Source: Tetrastigma voinierianum (taxonomy: Eukaryota > Streptophyta > Magnoliopsida > Vitales > Vitaceae). From it: a stretch of DNA of 64,000 bases. Below are positions 22,901 through 32,450 of this stretch, piece by piece. The stretch is taken from assembly GCA_016808115.1 (NCBI GenBank), contig JAEQBH010002347.1:62001-126000 (forward strand), written 5' to 3'. Under the pieces are notes generated by a model. It ran no database searches, had not been told where the DNA came from, and saw only the letters and a program-made list of their open reading frames with translations. The position numbers were made by a program, and so were the translations under genes. The stretch's first letter is position 1. Each line of letters starts with the position of its first letter.

Positions 22901-25900
22901 GCAGGTATCATCTTGTTAGTTGTGTAGGTTGATGATATTATCATTACCGAGGATGATATGGTAGGTATATATCTTCACTTAAGTCGTTTCTGCATGGTCA
23001 ATTTCACACAAAGGACTTAGGCATGCTAAAATACTTCTTAGGTGTTGAGGTTATGAGGACTGTGAAATGAGAGAAGAAAAAATACTTTTCTTTTATTGAA
23101 TGAGTGAGTTACATAGTATAGAGACACTTATATATATACAAAATAATGGAACAAAGAAGGAAACAAAATAAAGTGTAAAAGGAAGGAGAATAATATACAA
23201 AAAAGGTAGGAGATAAGAGAATATCACAGGGAATATTCTTTGATTCTCAACACTCTATATTTGGAGCATATAGGTCAATCTGTAGAGCACATTCTGAATG
23301 TACTTGAATTTTAGGACCTTTGATGGGTTGGTGAGCAGCGTTTGGCCCAGTTGATCGTTCGAGTTGATAAAGTTGGTAATTAAATGCGTCTTGATGCGAT
23401 CTTCTCTGTCAGTGGCGGTGTTTGATATGTTTGGTCCTCTCATGAAAGATCGGGTTGGATGCGATGTGGAGAGCAACTTGATTATCACATATTAGCTTCA
23501 TTTGTTCATCCTTCCCAAATCTTAGCTCTTGAAGAAGATGTCTTAGCCATATGAGCTCACATGTCGCCAAAGTCATAGCTCGGTATTCTGCTTTAGCACT
23601 TAATCTGGCTACAACATCATGTTTCTAACTTTTCTAGGATACTAGGTTTCCAGCAATAGATACACAATATCTAGAAGTTGAGCATCTATCTGTTGGTGAA
23701 CCTGCCTAGTATGTATCACAATATCCGACAATCTGGGTATGACCTCTGTTTTTCATATAACACCCTTTGGCCTGGTGTTCCCTTAATATAACGGAGGATA
23801 TGAATCACAATATCCCATTTATCGCATGGTGATTGCGGAAGCCCAGTAGCTACTTATTTCGTCGGAAGGAAATGTTTGATCGGGTGATGGTGAGATAGTT
23901 TAGTTTTCCCACAAGTTGTCGATATCTCCCTGGATCACGTAGAGACTCCCCACAATCACAGTATAAACGACATTGAATCCATAGGAGTGTCTACGAGGTT
24001 GCAATCTAGCATACTGTCTCTTCTAATATTTCTAAGACACCTTTCTCACAATTCATAACCATTTAGTTTAGGTGAGCTATCTGATCCCGTAAAATATTTG
24101 AGTTTCCCCAGTCCTTGGTACGAAAGTGGTTGAAGAGATGTTGTTGATATCTGAATACCATCATGATCATTATAGTGATAACAATGTCATCCACATAAAC
24201 AATCAAATGATACCTTTGCCTTTGAACTAGTATGATGATAGAAAACGAGTGATGCATTGTATTCTAGTATACCAAAATCTTGAACCACGAAACTAAATCG
24301 ATAAGCTCGCTTGAGAATTTGCCCGAGGCCATATAATGAGTGGTGTAGCCCTCTGATCGATCGGACTCCCACAGGCAACAAACTGGGTGGATTTATAGAC
24401 CTCCACTTCTAGGTCGATGTAAGAAGGCATTTTTATGTCCAACTAATACAAAGGCCGAGATTGCATAGTAGCCATAGATAGGAGAAGACGAACAGAGGCA
24501 ATCTTGGCGACATGGGAAAAGGTATCATAGTAGTCGGGCCGCAGGCAGGTGTGCTCGCTGCGGCAATGAGCCTTAAGACGATCCACCCGACCATCGGGTC
24601 CTATCTTCACTATATACACCTAAAGACATCCAACAAGTGTTTTGCTAACTTTCAGAGAGCACTGGACAACTCTCGAGAGCTTGAAGATGTCGTAGATCCT
24701 CGGAAAAATCAGAGGAGAAGGAATTGTAGGCAAAAAAGTAGGGTTTCAAAGTCTGTTGGAGATACAAAATGGGAAAAACACATATCTGAAACTTTCAGAT
24801 GGAAGGACTATGGGTTCAGAAGTGCTCGTCAACTGTCAGCGAGTCTGCAGGTGGAGGTGTGTTCCTAGAAAGTGGCCCACGCGCCCACACGCATTAGTAA
24901 TGGAGAGCGATCTTTGAAGAGGAAAACAATGCTTGGAGCGCGTATGGCTAGTTGTCTGAGGATTTCTATGCTTCAGGTGGTAGATTAGGTCCTAGTGCAC
25001 TTGATGGTGGGGTCGTCGGCCCCGAAGTTGGAACTGATCGGAAAGATTTTTCGAGCAAGTATGTGGATTTAGATGGGGTAGGGTTAGGATCTTCTCGTGA
25101 CAAGGTGGGGTGGTAGAAGGGAGAGCTGCTTGGCCAGCTTTAGATGGGTTGTCGGAAGAGAAAACATAGCGAAACCTTAACCCTAACCTTCTATGGCTCT
25201 GATACCATGTGAAATGAGAGAAGAAAAGAATATTTTTCTTTTATTGAATGAGTGAGTTACATAGTATAAAGACACATATATATATATACAAAATAATGGA
25301 ACAAAGAAGGAAACAAAATAAAGTGTAAAAGGAAGGAGGATAATGTACAAAAAAGGTAGGAGATAAACCAAAGAATATCTAGGGAATATTCTTTGATTCT
25401 TAACAAGGAGCAAGTGTGGAATCTTCTTATCTCAAAGGTAAAATGTGCTGGATCTATTGTCTGAAACATAAAAATTGGTAGTAAAGCCATGTCAATCCCC
25501 TATGGCACAAAGCCAACATTTTACTCGAGGAGACGAATTGTTTGAAGATCCTGAGAGATATAGAAGGCTGGTTGAGAAGCTGAACTACCTTACAATAACA
25601 CGCCCTGATATTGCATACTCTGTTAGTGTTATAAGTCAATACGTGTCTTCTCCTACAGTTGATCATTAGGCAACTGTAGAACAGATTTTATGTTACTTGA
25701 AGGAACCTTAGGACATGGTGTTTTGTACAGTAATCATGGGCATAATAGACTTGAGTGTTTCACGAGTGCAGATTGAGCAGGATCTAAGGAAGACATAATG
25801 TCCATTTCAGGTTACTGTGTGTTTGTTAGAGGGAATCTAGTTTCATGGAAGAGTAAGAAACAGAGCATTGTCTCTTGATCTAGTGCAGAATCTGAGTATA

Positions 25901-27318
25901 GAGTAATGGCACAGTCTGCATTGGAGATTATGTGGCTCCATCAACTTTTGGCAGAAACACCTCAGTCCCAGCAAAGCTCTGGTGTGACAACTAGGCCGCC
26001 CTTCATATTGCCTCTAATCCTGTTTTCCATGAACGAACTAAACACGTAGAGATAGATTGTCATTTCGTTTTTGAGAAAATACAACTCAGTTTGATTTTTA
26101 CAGGATACGTGAAGATTGAAGAACAATTAGGTGATATCTTCACAAAGGCCCTAAGTGGAACCGGGTTAATTACTTATGTAACAAGTTGAGCATGATTAAC
26201 ATCTATGCTCCAACTTGAGGGGGAGTGTTATAGTATGTATCATACTATAACATATTGGTTTGTATCTTAGTAGGATACTTTACTTATAGGGTTGTAACCC
26301 TTTAGGAAGAGTAGACCATCTTACTTAATGTATAGCCTAACCTTCTTGTATATATATATATATATATATATGTACAATGACTCAATGGAAAATACACAAG
26401 GAATTCATTCCTCCAACTCTTCTCCTCTTGGTTTCTACATATGAACCATTAAGAGTGTGATTCTTTCCAGGCATTTCGAGGTCATGGAGAAATTGAGGAA
26501 GGTGCTGTGATCGTTGATAAAACAACAGGAAATCACGTGGATATGGATTCATTACTTACAAACATATGGAATCAACTCAGAGTGCTCTGCGAGCACCTAG
26601 CAAATTAATTGATGTAAGCAGTATCCTATTTTTAATCTTTTGCATGCAAACCTCTCTTTCATGTTAGATATATAACCTTTCTATATTATTCCTTTTCCAA
26701 AGGTTACCTGTTTCTCCATTAGAAGCTTAACATGTTCAGACCAATGCTTCTATCATGAAAAATCAGAACATTTGGGTTAAAATAAGATTCCTCGTGCTTC
26801 TGCATTATTCATAGGGGGTATAATTTTGAGAACAATTTTTTGCCAAAGGAAAAAGAAGAATCATATGAATGTTATACAAGATTAATGTGGTTATGGGAAG
26901 GGATGTAGGGGTGGGAAAGTGTTTCAGTTACTGTATTGGAATTGCTTACTAATTAGCATGCTATACTATGGGTTTGATTTAATCGCTTTCTGACTATTAT
27001 ACTAGAACATGTTTATGATCAATGTAACTAAAACATGTTTGGTTAGTGGAATGCCCCTCACTTTTCTTCTTATTTCACAAGATCACATTCATTTTAATTG
27101 CTTATTTGGAATGCAATGCATTGGTGGAAAATCTGACACAACACTGCAACTATTTTTTTTTTCTCTCTTTCAAAGAACCTATCAGGAAAGGAAAAAAAAT
27201 GTTGATGGGAAATAAGTGGGGGTTGTAAAACTGCTTCCCCACTCATCTCCCACCCATCCCTACCTTCAACAACAACCTTTAATGTGAATGACTTCCTTTC
27301 TCTCCTTTTCTTATTTTC

Positions 27319-27363
<45 letters not shown>

Positions 27364-30300
27364 ATATATATATCCTGGGTACTTCAAAACTTGTGTGGCC
27401 AATTGGTCGTGGGAATCCTGATACATTAATTGATTTACATGTTGAAAGTTATTTATGATTATGATTGTTCACCATCTTTCTCTATCGTGATCATCATTCT
27501 TTTGGGTTGCATGCATTTATCTATTCCAGGGTCGCATGGCTGTTTGTAATTTAGCTTGTGAGGGCTTAAGTGGGGCTAGTACTACACCTGATCAAGCCCA
27601 AAGGAAGCTCTACGTTGGGGGCTTGGCTCCAGATGTATCACAAGTGAGGTGCTGCTCAATTATTTTGGGCGGCATGGTGATATAGAAGAAGGTTCAGTTG
27701 CATACGGTAAAGAAACAAATGAATCACGGTATAAAACTATTCACCTTTACTTTTTTTTTTGGTTGAGATTTTATTTTATTTTTGTTGTTATTGTTTTTAA
27801 TAATAATAATAATTATTATTATTATTATTAGCAGTAGTAGTAGTAGTTGTTGTTTTAGTGTTAATATTTGTATAATTCCTCTTGTTGTCATCATGAAACT
27901 TATTTATTTCTTCTACCTGTTAACAATAATTGTCTTTTGCATCTTTCATGTGCAGTGGTTTTGGCTTTGTTACATACAAAACAGTTGAGGCTACAAAGAA
28001 AGCCATTGATGATCCACAAAAGTTCCTTGGGGTAAGTAAACTACTGACCTTTTGCTCGCATATAATTGTGTGATTGCTTGCTTGATGCATGAATTTTTTA
28101 GTAGTTGCTCAGGGACATTACTCTGGATTATTAGAACACTCCAGCTTATCAGAGTGAAGACTGTCTTCATAGCTTCACCTGCTAGTATAATAATAAAAGC
28201 TAAACATCTGACGCCCCAAACCTGGGGTCCTGTTGACCAACTGTCAACTTGCGGAATACCTGTGGGTATCGCATATCTTGATACCATACTATCGTGTCTT
28301 ATTCACCGAGACTCATTTAGGAGTAAAAGTAGTCCTATCGGGCCCTTTCAACCATACTCAGAATATTATCCAAGACTATGTCATAATAGTCTTTAAGAGT
28401 TTATTACAACACTCTTATACAAAATCATATATTAAAACTATTTTGTTCTAATATATTTTACAAAATGAGTATCAAGGCCACATGTTGTTTATCTTACGCA
28501 ATTGCGCCTCGGATGGCGAGTCCCCTTTGGTAATGCATCACGCACGAAATGTTTTTCCCATAAAGGGTGAGCCACGCCTAGTAGAGATAACTCCTACAGA
28601 AGCTACTCCTCACCTAAGTGCACATGTAATGGCCGCACACTCACCAGAATCATTCCATGTAAAATGTAATTTCTACCATGGAATCCTACATGCCATGAAA
28701 TGAGATGTTACTCAATCATGTACCGTACCTAGAGTCTGTGAGCTCCTCCGCTGTCATAGACGATGTGTGATAAGCCATCGATGATGTTCTCATCCAATGA
28801 TCATTTTCCAAAACAAAATTCTTTTGTTTGCAAACCAAAAGCCAATTGGATATTGTACCTTCAATGATCTTTTTATTAACAAAACATGTCTTTTTTTTTG
28901 TGGATGGCGAATTTCGAGTCTCAGTGAAGCCCATACGCCTTCCTACACTTTCACGAGGCTTTCCTTAGTTGGACACATATGTATAACCAAAAATACTCGG
29001 GCTTTCACGGTATCTAACCTGCTACTACTAGACGCAAAGCTTTCATGCTTTGCCCGAATAGTGGAACTCACGAACCGTTCGACGGTACATAGCCGCTCAT
29101 TAACCACGGGATGTTATGTGATGGCTATTGGCCCATGTGCAGAATAGCGAACTCCAGTGAACTTCATTCAACGTATCGAGCCCACTCATCAACCACCAAG
29201 GATGTTATGTGATGACACTATGCACTTACACCCATTCAATGCGATGTCCCCGTGCATATGCAATATATGCGCCATTGCCTATTTGTATCGTGTCACATAT
29301 ACGATGAATGCTATATGGACAATTTTATAAAACATGCATATCACCAATGCATCTTAGGTAATTATATCAAACATGCATATAATTTCCCTACATTAACTCA
29401 TTCATGTCAATGTATCTACCTGGCTTACATATAAATCATTACTTGGGCAAGTAATGAAACACTTTATCCTCTAGGCTAAATTACGACATAACATGTCCAT
29501 AAAATAGCCTACAACATGCCATGTAATGGCCGTATCTGTATCTACAAATTCATCGCATGTTAATATATTAATACACATATCAACTTTTCATCAAACAAGC
29601 ATGTCTGACATGAGTGAAATTTCAGCAACGATGTAGGCATCAAATGCGTCGGCTGGCATATGTTTGGTCCCCAGGCTGAAAGGCTCATAGAGTTTAGAGC
29701 AGCGCCGTCGGGTTCGGACGAGAAAGATATGGTCGTCCGAAGTTGAAGTACACCAGGAGCCACACTATTGTGCCAATCCACGCAATAGCGTGCTCGAGGG
29801 TTGCAGGAGCATTTTGGCAACTCCTGTAAATGCAATTTTCAACCCAAATTCGCTCTGGAAGCAGCCCTTTAAATTGGCTACAAACCCGTCCTTATAATTA
29901 ACATGGCACAATATAGTTTCAAATCAGCTGGCTTAATAGCGAATGTTAGAAATAAACCAAAGTAGGACGAATCCCTACCTCTTGAAGCGTAGTCCCTCGT
30001 CGAATCTTGAGGACTTAACTCAGTCAATGAGCTCATTTGTCGGGCTTGCCAATGAGAGCGGGAAGAAATACCGGCCTCCTTCCTCTTTCTCACTTTCTTT
30101 TCCTTTTCCTTTCTCTCCTTTCCTCCCTTCCTCTTTTCCTTTCCTGCTCTTTCTTCTACGAACTGGTTGTGAACTCCCATTTATAGGCATATCCATAGGC
30201 ATGCATGTGGACACATGGCTTGCCATGTGTCACACATGCATTTGGCTTTGCCATGCCTAGCCATGTGTCACTCACATGACTTGCTATTTGTCACCCGACA

Positions 30301-32110
30301 CTCGTTGCCTCGAAAAACGTGAAATTCTGATTGTTTCGGAATTCAACGAAATTTGCATGGATGACTAGATTTCGCGAGACGAAGTCAACGGTAAGGTCCA
30401 TTTCGTCATCTGAGATCTAGAAAAATTCCAGGTTTTCAACTTGTATCGTAGTAACAAGTTCACCGTGTTTGCCTTTTTTTTTTTTGGGAAAAGTTCAAAT
30501 TTACCCGGGTTTTACAAAACAACCATGGCTTGCCCATCTGAAAACACAAATGACTACCCCTATTGGCAGGTGAAGACAAATAATAATCATGCCAATGGAT
30601 ATACTTTTTCCTCATTGTTGAATACTGTATACAGCATTTGTATTCTACTCAATAATTTTCTCTGTGATGAAATTGCTAATTCCATTGTTACAATAATGAA
30701 TTGACTTATTTTAGTTCATCACAATGAAGTTTCAATTTTTGAAAAGTCAGTAAAATTTAGGAGTATGCACCCCTTACAAGCCTTTAACTGAATCTAGAAA
30801 CCCAGGTAGCTGCTTAGGCTATCATATCTTTGCAACTGCCCAAGTGTCCTGATTTCCATTGTGAATACTTTTTTAATTGAATTTCAACAGAACTCCCACA
30901 ACACACTCCTAGACAGTTTGAGAGACACAGAGAGATGAAAAATATGTAGAATGAATGGTGAGATGACCCAGGTGGACATTGGAACAAAGAAACATGCAAA
31001 GAGCTAATTTCTAGTAAACTTTATGTAGGCAACGTATCATTAATGTGGAGGTTTATTTCTCCCACTCTAAGCTATTTTTGGTTCTTGGAAAATTTGAGGG
31101 AAAATGCTAAGAATCGAAAATAAGGAGGAAAAGTAGAAAAAGAAAGTGAAGGAAAATAGAAAATAAATATAGTCAATAAATAATTTTTATTTGTTATTCA
31201 AACTCATTTCACTTATTTTATTTCAGTAATGTAAAAATTAAACAAGTTGAAAATTTCTAAATAATTTCAATTGTATTTGATTTTCCTTACCATTTTTGCA
31301 CAAAATAACCAAACATGAAAAAAAAAAAAAGAAATTATTTTTTCCTTTTCTTAGCCATTTCTAGAAACCAAACATAACCTAGGCTTTCCCCCTTGGTAAA
31401 ATGATGGTTGTTGATATTGAACAGGAGTTTCTTAGCATCAAAGACAATGAAATTATATTTTCCCCTTGAAAAGGTTTTCACTTATATATTATTATTTGGT
31501 GCAGAGATGAATTTGAAATACTGTTTGTCTTTTCATCTAGTCACCCATGGTGATGGTCAGAGAGCTCTTTGCTTGACAGAATATAATGTCTAAAAGGATA
31601 TACATAATCACCATGCTCAGTAACAAAATTAATGGTTCAAGTCCGTAATGATGTAAAGTCACTGGATTGCATTTTTAGCGTAAGTATCGTAATGTGCGCA
31701 ATTGTGTCTTGTTTGTTGTTTGGTTGCAGGGGCGGAGTATCATCGTGAAGCTAGCTGATTCACACAAGGGGAAGATGATGCTAACAGCAGCAGTGGCTCC
31801 GGTACCTTTACCTTTGGCAGCTGGATACCCACAACAGCAGCAGCAGCAGCCTGGAAAACCGCCTTCCAGTGGTACCTACACTTGCCACCCTCGTTCTCAA
31901 GCTGGAGCAAATTACCCTCAAGCTGGTCCTCCCATGCCCATGGTACCAGCCCCACCATACTCATCAGCGGCACCTCCTCCATATCCATCTCAACCTCAAA
32001 TGTCTTACCAGTCAGCCACTATTATGAAAGAACCACTCGTCGGCCTACCTCCAACACCATCTGTGGGGGGAATGGGAGGAGGATACCCTTACTACTTTCC
32101 CAAACAATAA
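19748..32110 (+). CDS. UBA2C: UBP1-associated protein 2 (UBA2c-like) RNA-binding protein gene, six exons
   Basis: Joining 19748-19914, 20718-20838, 26471-26613, 27530-27728, 27956-28031 and 31730-32110 gives a protein of the plant UBA2 family: N-terminal MDDLKKRKLEE, a leucine-rich QLVDLLSKL segment, RRM1 (KLFVRGLAWNT ... RGYGFITYKHMES), RRM2 (KLYVGGLAPDVS ... RGFGFVTYKTVEA), and a Pro/Gln/Tyr-rich tail ending GGYPYYFPKQ. Family members are hnRNP-like nuclear proteins that bind U-rich RNA with UBP1 and act in mRNA stability and stress responses. Exon borders follow GT-AG sites and reproduce the family sequence across every junction. Introns 2 (5.6 kb) and 5 (3.7 kb) are swollen by retroelements. 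A one-base loss in exon 3 and a two-base gain (or one-base loss) in exon 4 break the frame, so this is either a recent pseudogene or a functional gene with two assembly indels. Confidence 0.9.
20718..20838 (+). CDS. UBA2C: UBA2c-like exon 2 (start of RRM1)
   Basis: After acceptor TTGAAG the frame reads GSQYPSIAEEIKSVASADP, then VHRKLFVRGLAWNTTSETLCA. This includes RNP2 of RRM1 (LFVRGL). The donor is GTGAGT at 20,839. A longer open frame in another register covers this exon but is a shadow. Confidence 0.9.
21077..21275 (+). repeat. 5' LTR of the outer copia element
   Basis: TG...CA borders. It matches 26,226-26,439 throughout, differing by point changes and the length of a TA run. Confidence 0.92.
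21276..21287 (+). other. Primer-binding site, initiator Met tRNA type
   Basis: TGGTATCAGAG immediately follows the 5' LTR. It is the usual PBS of plant Ty1/copia elements, complementary to the 3' end of initiator methionine tRNA. Confidence 0.85.
21742..22080 (+). pseudogene. Copia gag fused by deletion to the end of integrase
   Basis: An ATG at 21,742 opens MAYSADTKLVSTLELVPMMS, then KIMEDKLIGPNYLNWSKTIRLYL, a copia gag N-terminus (L.G.NY..W...I...L). The sequence then passes into DVHSHVSKFDPKSLKCIFLG and YSRVQKGYRCYCP, the C-terminal integrase block (K..KC.F.GYS...KGYR.Y.P). The rest of gag, the zinc knuckle, the protease and the integrase core are missing, so a large internal deletion joins the two at about 21,870-21,885. 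Confidence 0.8.
22470..23060 (+). pseudogene. Copia reverse transcriptase, left part
   Basis: Readable with stops: DGSIARLKACLVAKGYT, VDCFDTFSSVAKLTSIRLFI, GWDIHQLDIKNAFLHGDL, EEVYMEQP and CRLRKSLYGLKQSPRAWFGKF, then VDDIIIT at about 22,930 (YVDD-type active site with the Tyr lost) and FLGVEVMR just before the nested insertion. The order and spacing are those of the RVT_2 family. In-frame stops, for example TAG after KGYT, show it is dead. Confidence 0.9.
23061..23252 (-). repeat. 3' LTR of the nested copia element
   Basis: 192 bases, near-identical to 25,208-25,405. On the plus strand it starts TGTGAAATGAGAG and ends TTGATTCTCAACA. Confidence 0.9.
23253..24400 (-). pseudogene. RT and RNase H remnants of the nested copia element
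   Basis: The minus-strand reading gives LIVYVDDIVIT (about 24,180-24,215), preceded by a LVFYHHTS-like stretch and LYGLGQILKRAYRF (LYGLKQ..RAW type) near 24,300-24,335. Toward the left end comes LICDNQVALHIASNP then FHERTKHI at about 23,430-23,500, a standard copia RNase H segment. Several frames and stops; non-functional. No convincing polypurine tract is left beside the 3' LTR. Confidence 0.8.
24401..25193 (-). other. Internal leader/gag-side sequence of the nested copia element, degraded
   Basis: No gag or integrase block was recognised in this 0.8 kb between the PBS and the RT remnant, consistent with an internally deleted element. Confidence 0.5.
25194..25207 (-). other. Primer-binding site of the nested copia element
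   Basis: The minus strand reads TGGTATCAGAGCCA directly after the LTR end CATTTCACA. This is the initiator-Met tRNA complement and sets the direction of the nested element. Confidence 0.88.
25208..25405 (-). repeat. 5' LTR of the nested copia element
   Basis: 198 bases, paired with 23,061-23,252. It borders the PBS on its left and the AGGAG duplication on its right. Confidence 0.9.
25406..26225 (+). pseudogene. Outer copia element: RT end and RNase H
   Basis: After the nested insertion the frame resumes with SKCGIFLSQR. It then reads YRRLVEKLNYLTITRPDIAY with SVSVISQYVSSPT, and later GSKEDIMSISGYCVFV, GNLVSWKSKKQSIVS and SSAESEYRVMAQSALEI. These are the conserved copia RNase H segments (RPDI.Y.V...SQ, K.Q..V..SS.EAEY). 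Stops and frameshifts are present. A GGGGGAG purine run closes the region before the 3' LTR. Confidence 0.88.
26226..26439 (+). repeat. 3' LTR of the outer copia element
   Basis: 214 bases matching 21,077-21,275, with an expanded TA run at about 26,349-26,371. It ends 31 bases before exon 3 of the host gene. Confidence 0.92.
26471..26613 (+). CDS. UBA2C: UBA2c-like exon 3 (rest of RRM1), with -1 frameshift
   Basis: It follows acceptor TTTCCAG and reads AFRGHGEIEEGAVIVDKTTG. From there the frame must shift by one to continue SRGYGFITYKHMESTQSAL, then RAPSKLID. The lost base falls in an A-run at about 26,529-26,532. The exon is 143 bases where 144 would keep the phase. The donor is GTAAGC at 26,614. 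RNP1 of RRM1 (RGYGFITY) is only read after the shift. Confidence 0.88.
27320..27373. repeat. (TA)n microsatellite in intron 3
   Basis: An almost uninterrupted TA run with one GTATG break, between exons 3 and 4 of the UBA2c-like gene. Confidence 0.9.
27530..27728 (+). CDS. UBA2C: UBA2c-like exon 4 (linker and start of RRM2), with frameshift
   Basis: It reads GRMAVCNLACEGLSGASTTP then DQAQRKLYVGGLAPDVS, followed by a register change at 27,638-27,643 (an extra CA after GTATCA). It then continues SEVLLNYFGRHGDIEEGSVA and YGKETNESR. RNP2 of RRM2 is LYVGGL. The length of 199 gives the wrong phase by +2 (or -1). The donor is GTATAA at 27,729, a weak but usable GT. Confidence 0.88.
27790..27850. repeat. 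AAT/ATT and AGT triplet repeats in intron 4
   Basis: Runs of AAT, ATT and then AGT triplets lie within the short intron 27,729-27,955. Confidence 0.7.
27956..28031 (+). CDS. UBA2C: UBA2c-like exon 5 (end of RRM2)
   Basis: After acceptor TGTGCAG it completes the Arg codon split with exon 4 and reads GFGFVTYKTVEATKKAIDDP then QKFLG. This includes RNP1 of RRM2 (RGFGFVTY). The donor is GTAAGT at 28,032. Confidence 0.9.
28207..30516. mobile_element. LTR-like insertion B in intron 5, with target duplication
   Basis: 2,310 bases starting TCTGACGCCCCAAAC and ending CGGGTTTTACA, flanked by identical AAACA at 28,202-28,206 and 30,517-30,521. It is homologous by eye to insertion A (4,865-6,857): the CATCTGAGATCTA region, the CTAAGTGCACATG region and the CCTACCTC block with a pyrimidine-rich tract (30,080-30,160) correspond. 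No gag-pol is present. Best read as a solo LTR or short non-autonomous derivative of a long-LTR gypsy family. It accounts for most of intron 5. Confidence 0.8.
31060..31378. mobile_element. MITE-like repeat in intron 5
   Basis: Imperfect terminal inverted repeats: TTTTGGTTCTTGGAAA at the left, and the complement of TTTCTAGAAACCAAAC at the right. The AT-rich interior carries the CTTTTCTTAGCC and GAAAATAGAAAATAAATATA strings also found in the cluster at 33.4-34.2 kb. About 310 bases, no coding capacity. No clear target duplication was fixed. Confidence 0.5.
31730..32110 (+). CDS. UBA2C: UBA2c-like exon 6 (C-terminal tail) and stop
   Basis: After acceptor GGTTGCAG it reads GRSIIVKLADSHKGKM, closing RRM2 with the family-typical IIVKLADSHKGK. 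A Pro/Gln/Ala/Tyr-rich tail follows, with a Gln run (QQQQQQP) coded by CAG repeats at 31,832-31,849. It ends LVGLPPTPSVGGMGGGYPYY then FPKQ and TAA at 32,108. The low-complexity tail is typical of the family. Confidence 0.92.
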   Translation, partial: GRSIIVKLADSHKGKMMLTAAVAPVPLPLAAGYPQQQQQQPGKPPSSGTYTCHPRSQAGANYPQAGPPMPMVPAPPYSSAAPPPYPSQPQMSYQSATIMKEPLVGLPPTPSVGGMGGGYPYYFPKQ

Positions 32111-32223
32111 TTTAGTTAGTGCCATGCCAACTTCATCGGCTCAAACTCTGCTGCTGTAGATATCTCAGTTCTCAGCGATGGAACTAAACTACCTTGAAAA
32201 CAGAAACGAAAGAATGACTGAGT

Positions 32224-32259
<36 letters not shown>

Positions 32260-32450
32260 AGTAGGTGCCGGAGCTTGCCGTAGAAATGTGTAGTTAGTTA
32301 TTTAACAACATCATGAACCCCCCACACCACTTTTCAGGTTTCTTCTTCTGTAATTTCAAATATTCAGTTATAAACTTTCCCTCCATACCATATCGGGCAA
32401 TTAGTTTTCCATAGCATTAACTTTTTCCCCTGCATTACCCTTTAAATTTA
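32111..32450 (+). other. Probable 3' UTR of the UBA2c-like gene
   Basis: Downstream of the stop. It contains a (GAGAGT)n-type microsatellite at about 32,224-32,262. No strong AATAAA was singled out, and the end of the transcript is not determined. Confidence 0.45.

Larger units (their letters stand above)
23061..25405 (-). mobile_element. Nested Ty1/copia element, opposite orientation
   Basis: LTR copies lie at 23,061-23,252 and 25,208-25,405. On the minus strand each starts TGTT(G/A)AGAATC and ends CATTTCACA. A 14-base initiator-Met PBS (TGGTATCAGAGCCA on minus) sits beside the right LTR, so the element reads right to left. It is flanked by AGGAC (23,056-23,060) and AGGAG (25,406-25,410), a target duplication with one change. 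It splits the outer element's RT between VEVMR and SKCGIF. At 2.35 kb it is internally deleted. Confidence 0.9.
21077..26439 (+). mobile_element. Ty1/copia retrotransposon in intron 2, host-gene orientation
   Basis: Two LTRs starting TGTTATAGTATG and ending GGTTTCTACA lie at 21,077-21,275 (199 bp) and 26,226-26,439 (214 bp, longer through a (TA)n run). A primer-binding site TGGTATCAGAG follows the first, and a GGGGGAG polypurine run precedes the second. Gag, integrase tail, RT and RNase H are readable in copia order. It is interrupted at 23,061-25,405 by another copia element. The LTRs differ at about a dozen positions by eye, so the insertion is not recent. No clean target duplication is visible; ACATAT occurs at both outer borders but overlaps the LTR end. 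Confidence 0.9.
20839..26470 (+). other. Intron 2 of the UBA2c-like gene, enlarged by nested copia elements
   Basis: It runs from GTGAGT at 20,839 to TTTCCAG at 26,470. About 5.36 kb of the 5.63 kb is Ty1/copia sequence (21,077-26,439), leaving only about 270 bases of original intron. Confidence 0.85.

Noticed and set aside
27649..27831. Independent short gene in intron/exon 4
   Set aside because: The frame is the post-frameshift half of UBA2c exon 4 running into intron 4; it opens on CTG.
30020..30226. Basic Lys/Glu/Gly-rich protein on the minus strand
   Set aside because: The complement of a pyrimidine tract within LTR-like unit B; low-complexity translation only.
31740..31988. Antisense frame over the last UBA2c exon
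   Set aside because: A shadow of the Pro/Gln-rich coding sequence on the other strand.
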